From positions 3,825 to 67,824 of the forward strand of contig JANBPK010000761.1 in assembly GCA_027579435.1 (NCBI GenBank): a stretch of 64,000 bases of DNA, written 5' to 3'. Positions 35,369-47,340 of the stretch are shown piece by piece. The stretch's first letter is position 1, and each line of letters opens with the position of its first letter. A model generated the notes under the pieces. It saw only the letters and a program-made list of their open reading frames with translations, was not told the DNA's origin and searched no databases. Both the position numbers and the translations under genes were made by a program. The DNA comes from Candolleomyces eurysporus (lineage: Eukaryota > Basidiomycota > Agaricomycetes > Agaricales > Psathyrellaceae).

Positions 35369-38300
35369 CTANGATGATATCAATGTGCGACCAAGATCAC
35401 GAACTACAANGCAAGCCTCGNTGCTGGGCNCTTGCTCCTGAACGTATCTATACTGCTGCTNCACCTTCGCGTCANGCGACGACCCCTCTTGCTCTGTCAG
35501 AACTTCCGTTTCTAGGACCCAGCCNCCCAAATTGTAAAGNCCTGGTCGGGTGATCAGGAGGCGTGGTTGCAGGATTACGAATTCAGAGGGAGAGACGGTC
35601 GTCCGGAACGTCAGTCTGCCGGAGTATGGGGCAGGATAAATCGACCTGGACCAAAAGCTCNNTGGTTAGTAATGCACTTGNTAAAACTGGGATCACAAGA
35701 TCATACAGTAGGTCGGAGCGCGGTTGCTCTGAGTTTCGGCCGCGCAGCTTCAGAGTCACCCGAGAGTCAAATAACGGCGAATGGTTCCGGACCAGGAAAC
35801 TGAGGGGTATGTGGCAAGGTCTAAAGAGCTATTAGAACACGGACGCATCAAAGAGGTGATCGTAATACTTACCCTTTGCTGAAGTCATGTTCAATTTGAC
35901 CAACGTCCTGAATCGAGACACTGATAGGATCCATCTCCGCGTTCCATTCGCTGTTCCGAATCCCATCGAAAAGTTCTTTCTTCTCCCGTACCGTCTCAGC
36001 GTACATGCTCCGTTTGACTTTTGCGTTTTCGNCCTTGTCCAGGATATCGTTGAGCGCTGCGTGAGCGGCACCGGCTTTGGTTCCGTATACCGCAATGTGG
36101 CCTTGGATTTTCTGAGACGGAATCTCCCAGAAAATGATCACGTCGACGGACAAAGGGTTGTACAGAGGGAAGATGTATGGGTACGATTCTGAGGGTATAT
36201 GTGGGTGTTGCTGTGCTGCCACGTCGGAGGAATATATACGCCTGCCACTGTGGAGGAACGTCTGGAGGGATCCCGAATGGAATGTGCGGGTTTGGGAAGT
36301 CNGGGTCTGGTCTATCTTTAGGACAACAGAGGCAAAAGGAACAGAATGCAGACACTGACCTCGAGGAGATGGCTGCAAACCAAATCAATTTCTGGGGGGT
36401 CTGAAGGGGTCACCATGTTCCCGAGCAAAACGTCGTCGAGCTTTTTGGACACGAATTCCAAAGTCTCTTCCTTGCCTTCCCCATCCAGCCACTGCTCGGC
36501 ACCAAATGTAAAGCGGCCNAATTGNGATGGTNCAAGGTCTCTGCAGAATGACATTATAGAAACGTCCACGGGGAGAGGGTCGAGCACATACGCCTCTGTA
36601 TTGAAGATCGGCTTCAACTTCCATGACGGACTGATGGTAGAAATCTGCTTGATACGGAGAGAGGACGATTGCAACGAAGAGGTCATTTCAACGTTCAGGA
36701 CAAACGAATGGTCGCTCGAACGCGATGGCTGCNAAGACACTTCAACATCCAGCAGTGGTTGTACCTCGAAACTCCTCCCCAACCGTGCTGAGTGGAACGG
36801 GGTAGAATCGGACTAAGGNANGGTGAATATGGTCAAATTATCTGTTGAACGAACGGGAGAATGCAAGACTCNCCTCTCGGTAAGCGAAGAAAAGTAGCAG
36901 CTCATGTNTTCCAAGTTGCTGCCCGTGAATGCACACCGATACGTTGGCCCTTTCNTTTGGTTNTAAAGCCTGCGCCAGAGAAACCTTCTGGGGCTCAGAG
37001 GCTCTTAATGAGTTGCTAGAGCGAATGATCTCTGTCTTGGATGACGCTAATGATATCGTTTAGCTTCCAGAATGGTGGTCAGAAAGAGTCAACTCACTCG
37101 CTACATCATCCGCTTCATTGCCTAAACAAACTTCGTGCTCTGACCCAGTCAAAACCCATATTTCCTCCACGGCGGTCTCTCCTGCATTCAGAAGCCACAA
37201 GCCCAGCTCTCTGGGTTCTCCTTGCTTCAGGATGAGAGGCCCTTCTTCAACAAAGCTGGGCACCAGTTTACTCTGCGAAGGAGCGACGTCGATCTTCAGC
37301 TGAACATCAGGCGCGTATGTCGGTGTGATGCGCTGTGCTTGAGTATCGTGCAATCTTCGACCTCGGTGTGACAACGATTCTGTCACAGACAGGAGGGTAA
37401 GGAAGTCGAATTTGGCGGCAGAGACAGTAATAGAAGACGGCTTGGAGGATTTGAGGGCAATTGGGATCTGCAAGCGAGTTGTCACCTAAATGAGCCCCCA
37501 ATAACAAGTTAAACATACATTCCGAGTTTCCTTCGAACTGAGCACGACTTTTTTNAACCACTTCAACGTCAACCAAAGGCTCTCCAGCCTCTCCGGCATG
37601 TTTTGTCTCCATAACCAGCGTCACATTGCTGAGGGTAACCTCTGCAGCGAGGGGATTACTGAGCGCGAGGTCAAACCAGAAGTACTCTGTAGGCAAGAGG
37701 CGCTCAGTGGATGGACAGGTACCTAAACGAAGAATTTACCGTTTGCGCACACCTTCTTGCTGGTAACAAGAGGCTGCTTCGAGCCCGTTGATTTCTGGAA
37801 TGACCTCCACTCTTCTTCGCGCCTCTCCCAAATTGACGCGTCACCTAGGGTACTTTCACCAGGGAAACGTATTTTGCATTGCTTCGGCTGACAAAACTTG
37901 AGGGGGATTGTGAGATTGAGGGTTGAGATGGTTTCGGGCTCAGTCGACTGCATATGCTAGAGGTGGAAAGCAGATGAAAAGACGTGCGGGAAAAAAACAA
38001 GGATATACCTACCGCATATGCAACACGGAAATCATCGAGATATGACTTGTCTTCAGAAGCAAAGCCATCTCCATCCTCCAAGCTCAGCGAAGACACTGGA
38101 GCCTGTAGCGTAGGATACGGCGAGCCTCTCAGAATGTCCAAAAATAGTCGAACAGCCTCTGCCACATGCCCTGTGGTATATAATAGACGGCCTAATAGAA
38201 GGAAGGAAACGGTCAGCGATGCAAATGGCGAAAATCAAATTTACCAACCTAACGGATATTCAATCCCTGATCTCACATCGACAAAATTTTCTGTGGTGGA

Positions 38301-40372
38301 CTCTGACTTGTTTTCCGAGTCCCAGAATGATGGCGACAATTCTTTAGGTGGGCGAATTTCATACAGTTCGCGTGCTTTTCGCAAAAAGTATATCGTTAGT
38401 GGTTTCTCAATGCGCGCAAGAGGTTAGCAAGGTGTTCGTTTTGGCGAAGACAGGAAGTCAACTTACAATACCGCATTTTTCCAGCCGACTTGCTGCTGTG
38501 GCATACCACAGTCCAGCGCGCCGGTAAGATCGCTTCCTCATCGAACTCAGTAGAGCAGCATGAGCCAGCAACAAAGCAGCAGGAACTTCTTCTGCCTTGG
38601 GTCCGTCATCAGTCATCGTTGATGGAAGTAGAGGGAAGACTGACATTTCCGGCCGCCCATACCAGCCACCGCTCCCCTTCCAGAGCGTCGCTGAGCATAT
38701 CACGAGGGTCAATTCCGGCCTCCCAGCGTGTACAGTAGAGTAGTGCGCGTAGTTGAATATGAGGAGGTAGTTCTTCGGTTGGAGGGTGCAATGCACTTAA
38801 CGCGTTCGAGGCGTGAAGATGCAACGCAGGAGACGGAGCCGAAAGCAACGGAAGCATATCCTTGAGAGAGATTGAATCCAGATCGTAAGCACAACGCCTA
38901 TACGAATTCGTGGCGAACTTACCGAGCCACCTTTACTCTCCTTCCTCAAGGATTCCCAGACAGATCCAGCCAGTTTGAAGTCCCCTAAAATAGTAGAGAA
39001 CTCTGCCAATCGTCTATGAGGCGATGGGGGTGCAGGAGCGCCATTGATCGGAAGGGAAGCTGAGCGTCCGGGGAGCGAAGAAACAGACGAAGATGATGTA
39101 TGGCCCGGCGCAGGCGATGGAGACGGTGATCCAAATAATCGACGGGTAGAAGAAAAGAGACGTGAAGGTAGGCGCCTCGTAGATGAATACTATTGAACAA
39201 ACTTAATGAGATATAGAACGACAGCAGATCGAAGCTTTGACCTACAGATTCATTCCACTCAACCACGCACTTCTCCATCCATGGAATAAGGCTCATTACG
39301 ACGAACTCACGCGCGAAACGCGCTGTCGACTGAATGTCTTTCTCCTCCATTTGCAGCGTATTCAATACGTAGGGTGATGTCAGTCCTCCCGGATTATTGG
39401 GTGTAACCGGGGTTGGTGGCGGCTGTTGTTTCCGCCGAAGCTGGGGTGATTCAAGGACAGATGGGGGAGGCAGTCGCGGTAATAATGCTGGAACAGGGAT
39501 TGGGGCAGGGGGAGGAGTGGGCAGATCCAGAGAGAGAAGATAACTGTGCAAGCCATACTGCTTCTTCACGGCATTGAACAAAGCATTCGCTCTACCAGGC
39601 TCAGATTAGCTTCCTTCGTCCGATTGGCAAGACTCAAGACTCACTCTTCGTCAGAGAAGTGGGAACTCTGGGGATGAACAATGAGAATGTACCGCAGGAC
39701 ACTGGTGGTGTCAACCCATGGTGGGAACTGTAGATTGCGAGAATAGAGGGATGTGATAGCTTGCAGAGGATTTGGTGCATTGGTGGACACGGCCAATATC
39801 ACTAAGAATTCAGGTTGAGCGCTCACCAAACGTTGACAGCAACGAACAATTCACAACCCACATGCAACGGGGTGATTCCAACCCTCAGATCTATCCGGCA
39901 CGAAGTCTCCCTCTGCGCACCGTCTAAGCTCGTCCCACCATGGGGTCCTAAGCCTATCCTCCTCGGGCACTCGCGAAAGCTCACGCTCACCCCGTTCCTC
40001 CATATCTTGAACCCATTTCTCGCAACGCTTGTTGATTCGGGAAGCTATCCAGTCCAAAGAGCGAATGGCTCTTTGCTCTTCTGGCTCGCGACACGCCTCT
40101 TCTACTTCGACCAGGTCAGAGAATCTTAGTGCAAACGAGCTATGCGGGACTGAAACAAGGGCTGTTGTCCGGGTTGTTACTGTTGAGAAGGGAATGAGCA
40201 TTAGATGTTTCTTGTCTACAAGGCATGAATTAAGACCTTGAGGCAGGGGTGAAAATGACTGCAAGATATTCTTTAGCGGAGGTAGGGACGATGATTCCAG
40301 GAGGTCCGAGAGATCTGGGGACGGTAATATGCACACATGTGGACTCAGGGACGATGGCAACACGGGGGCCAT
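35369..40372 (-). CDS. TRS85: TRAPP complex subunit Trs85/TRAPPC8
   Basis: Subunit of TRAPPIII, the Ypt1 exchange factor acting in autophagy and early Golgi traffic. I start at the ATG at 40372 (MAPVLPSSLSPHVCILPSPD), the conserved Trs85 start; the frame is open further to 40531. Then DDWASRINKRCEKW-like text, PLQAITSLYSRNLQFPPWVD, and AVKKQYGLHSYLLSLDL, all family blocks. The C-terminal half has beta-sandwich exons such as VDVIIFWEIPSQKIQGHIAV. Beyond the point where simple frames stop, further exons continue: PCHIPLSFLVRNHSP, PYSGRLTFRTTVSPSEFVIL, TRPGLYNLGGWVLETEV, ending VVRDLGRTLISS with stop at 35369-35371. About a dozen introns. Its 3' end faces the Mpv17-family gene only 57 bp away. 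Confidence 0.88.
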
Positions 40373-40644
40373 GCTCTTCTCTAAAAGAGCCCGACTAGAG
40401 CTCGCTACCGAGTCCTGGACGACGCTTGAGTTGGCGGTAAGAGAGAAAGGGATTAAATCAGTGTTTGCTATTAGTAGACCACTTGTATGTAATGCCAAAT
40501 CAAAACTATCCACCGCCTCCGAGGCCATCAAACCTACCCTACTCCATCGAATCCTCGGCCAATCGTGTCTTCAAGTAGCATTCCACCGAAGCCAGCTAAA
40601 GAGAAGAGGGAGCGCGGTGCTTTCGAATCCTCCTCTATGACCCG

Positions 40645-41035
40645 TCATTGAAGAGCGTGGGTATCCCTGAGAGTATTGGACTGGATACACTCTTGGTTGA
40701 GGAAGCGGATCATACTACTTGCTCTAGTGGAGGACCGTATGGCCCAGACATATGGTGGATACTTGTTCTGCATTCCATGTTGGTATGCCTTCGCCAGGGC
40801 TGTCAGACATATCGTGCAGCAAGTGAATGCACTCACCACGGCTTCTTGTCTCTTTCTCTTCCCTCGCTTCGGTTTGTTCCATTGCCTTGTCTCTCAACTT
40901 CTCGAAGAATCCTTGCTTTTGAGGTGGTCTTCGTTCGGCATGGAAGGATCCTGGGAGTCCCTCCAAAGCTCCTCCGCCTATCCGCGAGCTAGGTCTGGAC
41001 GATATCTCCGTGCCAGAGCCTCCTCTGAAAGACAT
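40645..41035 (-). CDS. small hypothetical protein
   Basis: Tentative gene between TRS85 and the acyl-CoA dehydrogenase gene, same strand. ATG at 41035 gives MSFRGGSGTEISSRPSSRIG, a basic charged helix (KQGFFEKLRDKAMEQTEARE), then a possible 37-nt intron (GTGAGT...GACAG) leading to ALAKAYQHGMQNK. A second 39-nt intron is possible, joining to ASSMIRFLNQECIQ; stop at about 40645. Introns under 40 nt would be short for this genome. An in-frame ATG at 41104 opens an 18-codon frame closed by TAG just before the chosen start, possibly an upstream ORF. I do not recognise a family. Confidence 0.35.
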
Positions 41036-41308
41036 CTGGCTGCTCAGCTAGATACTGCTAGTTCTCCTACGGATAGGACCATCTCGTCCGGGGAGGATTG
41101 ACATTTGTGTTCACCTATCCTTGAGTTACCTCAAAATCGGTCATTCTTCACGAGACGATACTCACGTCGAAGTAACGGCCTCTCCTTGGTCACACTGAGT
41201 GCGGTACAAGTGTCTCATAGACATCTGGACTCGACGCAATTCAATGAAGATCTTCCAGTTTGTGTCTCAGTGCAGTTGAAACGTTAATTATCTCTCGTGC
41301 TACATATT

Positions 41309-43486
41309 CTACAATTTCGCCTCCCGAGCTACTGTGTTCGTACCCCCAAATGCGATCTTTGTGTCCATCTCAGCCTTATCTTTTCCACTGTTCCTAGTCC
41401 TCTTAACTTCTTCAATAGCATCCTTCAGCCCATCTTCCAGTACCCATCGTTTGAAAACCTCAACATCGACGCCTTTTGTGTCGGAATTGACTGTCGTCGA
41501 CCAAGCGGCATGTTCCAGCAAGTAAAGGCTCGAGGTAACGTATCCGACGAGAATCAAGGCGGGTCGGTGAATTAGTGGGTGCAACGGCGCGGTATAAGCT
41601 TGTGGAATGAGCGATAACGCATCTTTCAAAAGAGATATGGCGGATGAAAGCGATTGCTTGAGAGAGCCGGGGCAAGACTCGAGCACGCCTTCGGCCCACT
41701 AAGAAAAAGATTCAGTCTTTGGCCGCAAAAGGTGGGAGAAAGACGCACAGAGGTATAGGATTTGATAACGGCAGGATCTTGAGTTGCCCTGGTAGTATCG
41801 AAGGCGAGGACGACGACCGTGCCTTCCCAGATCCTTCGCAATCATCAATCAGTGCATCGAAAGGACATTTGGGTAGATGAGCGCTTACTTCTCAACCAAA
41901 GCATCCCTAATAGCCCTTCCGAACCCGTTCTCTTCCATGTACCCTGCACCGCCAAGAGCCGCCATCGCCTCTTCCATACCTCCGCTAGCTTTCTCCGCTG
42001 CGAAAGCTTTCACAACAGGTGTCAACATCCTCAGCCTCAGCGACTCGTCTTTAGCACCAGTCTCCCGACATTCGACTCTGCCCATCAACTGTACTACTCC
42101 GAACACAAGGTGCGTCAGAGCCCTGTACAGCAAACTAACCTTCGTAAGTCTTTCCACGTGAACCGAGTTATCCTTGAGAAGCTCCTTGCCATTTCCAACT
42201 CTTCGAACGCCAGCATACGATACCGCAATCTCTAAGCATTTCCTGAGATGTCCGGTAGAGGTTACAGCACTCCAAACACGCGTAATGTTGAGCACGGGAG
42301 TGATACTCTTGACGCCCTTGTTGAGCGGGCTAACCAAATAGGCTTCGGTATCCTCGAGCGAGAGCTCGGCGGTTGGAAGCGCATGTGTGCCGATCTTGTT
42401 CTTGAGCCTATGAAGGAAGATGTTGTTAGACACCGGAGGTGTTTCAGATGGTCCTGGGAAGAGCGGCAGTCGCAGAGGAACGAGGAAGAGAGAAAGGCCT
42501 CGAGAGCCATCTTCCAGGGAGCCAGTGCGCGCTAGGGCAAGGGAGATCTCGCTATCTGTAGCACTGGAGAACCATTTGACGCCGTTTAGGGAGTAAACAT
42601 CTCCGTAAGAGTGGCTCCGCGAGGTAGACGTCGCGACAGTCTCTGTCTGAGAGACATCAGAACCACCTGGACGCTGCACGCAGGAGATGTTATGTCAGAG
42701 TGAGATTGTATCTACCATTGATCTTTTAGGACTGACCTCAGTCATCCATTGGCCTGCGGTAAAGGCTTTGGCCGGATCTCGACTGCATGATTGTGAGGCT
42801 GGGCCAATACTCCAACAGCGACGTGACGGACCTAATTAATCTCTCATAAACGTCGTACCATGGACCCTTTCCCAGCTGCTCGAGAATCCTGGCAGCTCCG
42901 TCGGTCATGCTCAGAGGGCAGAATACCTCTTGAGTATCCCCGACCATGAGCAGGATTTTAGCAAATCCATACACCCGGCTATGCTCGCCGTACAAACGTT
43001 CATAGAATATGCCTGGAATCCCTTCCTTCTGAGCAATGGCTTTCAGTTTGCGCCATCCCTCAGAGGTTTGTAGGGCATCGATGCGTCGACCCCACTGGTC
43101 ATACTGAGTGACCGTTGGAGGAGATACGAGAGGGCTGGATGCGAGCGGTCGGATGACTGTTCGAATATGACGTTAACTTGGGACTCAATTCCAGAGCACT
43201 CAGAGTAAGCCTCACCTTTCACGACGTCGTCCCCTAGCCTTTGGAGGTCTGGCTGAACCTCTTCGAGAACGCTATCGAGGGGCGATAGATTATTAGGCTA
43301 GAACGGAACCGACCAAGTACGCAGCATACCTTTGAGGTAGCAACCGTTCCAGCAATGATGGCAGAACGGGGTCAGTCAAGTAAACGTTCTGCTCAGGGAA
43401 CGGGGCCTAGCGAAACAGGATTATTGATGGCCTTAAGTCCAAGAGATACATCGACTCACAGGTTGGAATCCTTGCTCAATGCGCAT
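41309..43486 (-). CDS. AidB-like acyl-CoA dehydrogenase family protein
   Basis: Flavoprotein of the acyl-CoA dehydrogenase superfamily, AidB-like branch. Start MRIEQGFQP at 43486; after a GTGAGT intron, APFPEQNVYLTDPVLPSLLE. Diagnostic N-terminal text follows: TQYDQWGRRIDALQTSEGW. The middle domain has CPLSMTDGAARILE and MTE-RPGGSDVSQTET (FAD-binding region), then LNGVKWFSSATDSEI. The C-terminal domain has KNKIGTHALPTAELSLED, LTPVVKAFAAEKASGGMEEA, ALGGAGYMEENG and ends TNTVAREAKL. About 600 residues with several short introns. AidB-like proteins bind FAD but often lack normal dehydrogenase activity, so the substrate is open. Confidence 0.9.
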
Positions 43487-43684
43487 CGGGAAAGGGAATG
43501 CAATAATTGATACTGTAGGCGTCAGAGTCCTCTTATAGTCCGGTTACACATGGTCCTTTCACAGAAGTCATTTGACCGAAACCAAAATCATAAGGAAGTT
43601 GAAGCCCACCCTACCACCCCTGATGGGCTCGGGCTCGGGCATGCCATAATGGGTTCCAGAACTCTTGTCGAAATTGACTATCCA

Positions 43685-44512
43685 TTATCCAGTCCTCCAA
43701 TTCCTCTTGTTATCAGCGTTATATCTCGGGCGACGACCAGAATTCGGACCACCCCCTCTACCGCCATGGAAAGGTTGATTCACCTTGCGGCTGACAATTC
43801 CCCAACCGTCGTTCTGCTGAGTGGGATCAGCCCACCCTTTGTCCTGCTGAGTGCGTCCCCAATCTTCTCCCCCACTACGTCCTGTGGCCGGCTCACCCCA
43901 GCCGTCGTCCTGGACGACCCCCCACCCGTTATTCGAAGCTCGGTGGTCGCTCCATCCATCGCCAGCTTTCTTCCCACTATCGCTCAAACTCCAATACCAT
44001 CCCGAGGCTTTCCTCTTCTGTATCATTTCCTCCAAATATGATTCCAGCTTGACCTCCGGTTCTCCCTTCTCGGAGGCCTCAATCGTCTTCAAATAGAACG
44101 GGATCAAATCCCTCACGAAGTCCGAGTGCATGTGGGCTTGAGCTTTCATCAGCTCCTCCAAGTTTTCGGGTTCTTTCTTGACAGGCTGGGGAAGGCCCCA
44201 GTCAGCTTCGGCCGGGTAAGTTGGTGCCCAGGGATCAGGGGTGTCGACTTCATCAGCGGGCTTTAGAGGGGTGTCGTTGTTCCATGTGTCCTGAGCACGA
44301 TTCCAATTCCCTTCTGCTTGTTGCTGGCCTCCCCAACGTCGTCCCCGTCCATTACCATGTCCCCCGCGTGGTCTCCAGTGGTCTCGCTTCTGCCATCCTC
44401 CTCGGTTGGAATTGCCGTTGTGCCATCGTGACGTATTCGCCTGCTGAACTGGGGACGAATGAACTACCTCATCGTTCCCCTGAGTGTTCCTTGACCTCCA
44501 CGGCTCAGGCAT
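43685..44512 (-). CDS. GW/WG-repeat-rich protein, unknown function
   Basis: One uninterrupted exon of 275 codons. N-terminal quarter is Arg/Gly/Trp/Asn-rich (RGGWQKRDHWRPRGG), like an RNA-binding RGG tract. The central part, EELMKAQAHMHSDFVRDLIP onward, looks like a short helical domain. The C-terminal half is glycine-tryptophan rich: GWYW, DGWSD, NGWGVV, DGWGEP, EDWGRT, KGWADP, DGWGIV, separated by acidic, polar linkers, then a basic RGGG tail ending NWRTG. Multiple spaced GW/WG dipeptides in a disordered acidic context are the mark of Argonaute-hook proteins such as GW182, but they also occur by composition. Family not recognised; the hook idea is inference. Confidence 0.75.
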   Translation of the reverse strand: MPEPWRSRNTQGNDEVVHSSPVQQANTSRWHNGNSNRGGWQKRDHWRPRGGHGNGRGRRWGGQQQAEGNWNRAQDTWNNDTPLKPADEVDTPDPWAPTYPAEADWGLPQPVKKEPENLEELMKAQAHMHSDFVRDLIPFYLKTIEASEKGEPEVKLESYLEEMIQKRKASGWYWSLSDSGKKAGDGWSDHRASNNGWGVVQDDGWGEPATGRSGGEDWGRTQQDKGWADPTQQNDGWGIVSRKVNQPFHGGRGGGPNSGRRPRYNADNKRNWRTG

Positions 44513-44918
44513 GGTAGTGCAGGGTTGCTGAATAAGTTACTCGCGGTTGGAAATAGTGAGTTAAGATGAAAACGGAGCCGGAGGTTGACTCAAGATTCAA
44601 CCTCCAAGTTGTGAGGATGATGGTTGGATCGATGGGTTCAGGTCTATCAATCAAGCGATGCATGGTAAACTACCGTCAAAAGGTCATGCTGAAGAGCACG
44701 GACCATGAGAACGAGAACCCGTGTTGTGGCAGCAGAGAAGAGAGGTTCAGGTCAACTGGCGAACTGAACCGCGAAGACGGACTGAATGCGCTAATGAGCT
44801 ACTGACTAAGCAATGGCTGCGGGAACAGCATGTCATGTCGACAAACGAACGAATGAGTGAATTATGGCAGCCAATAAATACCACAACGTAATTTAAAGTA
44901 GCAGCATAAAACCCAAAA
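44513..44918. other. intergenic, LCCL gene 3' side to GW-protein promoter
   Basis: 406 bp between two minus-strand genes. Only short frames without family signals; no RNA gene or repeat recognised. Confidence 0.5.
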
Positions 44919-47097
44919 TCAGTAGGAAGGACCCGGAGCGGGGTCGACCCAGGTTCCATTAGGCCAGAGGGTCGCAGCCTTCGTGAAGTCTCCCGTTTGT
45001 GAGTCCGAGATGTACTGTTTAAATTGGTCAGAACGTCACACCAAAAATGACGACGAATGACTTACGGCCAGCCTGAAGAAATGTGGTATACTCGCATTCA
45101 AACCTTGCAATGCAAATTCCATCCCTGTTCCAACAAATCTTTCGACGTCATCAATGAGCAGAGAGAATCCACTCCAGGGTGAGTTTGGATCTTCCGGTAA
45201 TGGACCCCATGTCAGCGTTTGGTTCGCAAGAGGTAGCGAAGGGTTCCAGGTCGTCGTATTGGTAAAGAAGGTGGGTATTAAGGAGCCAAGAGTGGCATCT
45301 TGACGGAGCTTCAGGACTAGATCAGCGAATGGACTCGAGGAGAGTGGAGTAAACACGTACTACTGCGGCGCTTTGCACAATAGGATCATATCCAAAGGCT
45401 GCAACTCCATTCAAGAACAACCCGAGGAGCAGTCCTTGGTATATGGCCGAAAGCCTCGTCGGGAATGCGGTCCCCGGGATGAGAATCATTGGTATAATGT
45501 AGTGGTGCAATCTCAGGGATAGGTCAGGCAGCAATGCCAACACCAATAGGACCAGCCCACCGACAATGTACCACCCAACGTAATACGGCAACCATCCCGT
45601 CTTACGGATTTCGCGGACCTGGTTGATTGCACAAATCGTGACGACAACAATGAGTACCACCAGAGTGGCAATCCCACCAGACCGTTTCCCGATATCTGAC
45701 GACGTCAATCTACTGAGAGGCAGTTGGTCGAAGGTAAGGTTGTTCAAAACTCCCACCCAAAATCCAGAAAGGTAGAGAACGCAGCTCTCTAGAGGTGCAT
45801 TCGCTGTCACCTTTGGCATTGTGAACCTGAACGCCACTCTCCAGAACGCATAAGCGACGTATAAGGTGGGGAGGAAACGGCCAAAGATTTCATCAATTGC
45901 CGGTGGGTTTCGCTGGGGTTGGGAGAAGAGGGAGACGTGCCAAAAGCCGATGCAGACGAGGGACCAGAACAAAATGATGTGCTTCGGACGAAGGAGGAGG
46001 AAAAGGAAGGAGGTGATAATGATATTCATCGCCAAGGCCGCGTTGCGGTTGTCGGAGCAGTGCGTCAGCGACGTGTCGGCTGAGAAGCGGTAGGCAAGGG
46101 GGAACACGGTTGGGAATCCGATTGAGCTAAGGCCATTGGATGTTGTCGACAAGAAGTCGTTGAAGTCGGGCACAAGGTGCAACCTCCCACAACCACCCTT
46201 GGAACCAGAGACCAAACCACTTTAATGAATGAAGATATGATTAGGTTGGATAAATCACGGGAAGAGGGATGCGCACTTACGCTTGCTGAGCCGCGGCACA
46301 AATAAAGCTATCCCCTCTGTATGTTCCTTCGGCGTCCCCGCCTCCCACAATGAGAGGTTTGAAAGCGATCTGCTCATTCCCAACGGTTCTTGGATTTTGA
46401 AGAATCACATTCTTGCATTGCGCTGGGCACCTGAAATCGAACACCTGGGAGGTGTTCATAGGCATGCAATTCTGCCCGTCCAGTCCACATTGGTTGTTGG
46501 CCGCCCAGAATGTGGTTGTGCAACCAATGAAAGACTCCGCCGGGATCAAGAAGTACTGGGCACGAGTGAAGAAAGCTAGGCCAATGATATATCCAACGAC
46601 CAAAATGGCGAAGATCCAGGGAGCGGTAAACAGCCTTGTAAACCTAACGATTGTCCTTTCGACGGGTATGGAGATGGTACGTCCACGAGACTTTATGTGG
46701 ATGTCAAGGAGAGGTTTCGGTGCTACTCGGCGTCGATTCAGCTTTCTATGAAGGTCAGACTTGACTGCGACATACTAGGTAGTTCCACCTTCGGTCTGGG
46801 ACCTCTCAGATAGAGCAACGCGCGGGATACCCTGTTGTAGAGTGTAGGATTGGCTGCTGAGAACCGTTCCCGTCTCTCTCGCAACCATGCTTGAGAGCGG
46901 TTGGGAGGGGAGGGCGCTCGGGTTTGTAAAGCTTCATCTGATTTATCTTCTGGTGTTGAAAGGGCGTCGCTCTTGGTGGAAAGACTATACGGGGACGGCT
47001 TGCCGTCGGTTTGCGAGATGTAGGATGGGAGTGTTGATTCTTCCGAAATCAAGTGGGGCCCGGATGACGAGCTGGAGGAAGGCCTGTTGGCTTCCAT
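44919..47097 (-). CDS. LCCL-domain multi-pass membrane protein
   Basis: Fungal membrane protein with a lumenal or extracellular LCCL domain. Exon 1 starts MEANRPSSSSSSG, disordered and Ser-rich, then RVSRALLYLRGPRPK. A first membrane helix (APWIFAILVVGYIIGLAFF) precedes the Cys-rich LCCL module: IGCTTTFWAANNQCG, FDFRCPAQCKN, VGGGDAEGTYRGDSFICAAA, with the family FRCPxxC and SxICxAA patterns. After an intron it resumes GG-CGRLHLVPDF, then at least six further hydrophobic segments (NIIITSFLFLLL, GIATLVVLIVVVTICAI, WYIVGGLVLLVLALL). The C-terminus ends WPNGTWVDPAPGPSY. About 690 residues. Role unknown. Confidence 0.88.
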
Positions 47098-47340
47098 TTC
47101 TATTACTTGGGCAGTGGAGTATGAACGAAGGGCATTTAGAGGGTAACCAAGAGCAGCTGAGAAGGAGTGTGATGTTTCGGTAAGGGAACCAGTGATGGGG
47201 CCTTAGTGACGATTCAGTTCTCCTTTGGACAGCTTATATTTGTATCTGATAAGATTAGATGATGCACAGCCTTTATGATTTAATAGTGTGTTCAAGATCT
47301 ACAACAACATGATAGTAGGAATACTTTGAGGGACTTTGAA

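Noticed and set aside
40373..40531. TRS85 start 53 codons upstream
   Set aside because: The frame is open, but the conserved start of the family is MAP.LPSSLSPH at 40372; the upstream part looks unconserved.
43550..44041. 163-codon Pro/Ser/Thr-rich frame on the plus strand
   Set aside because: Antisense to the GW/WG-rich gene, produced by its repeated GG/TGG codons.
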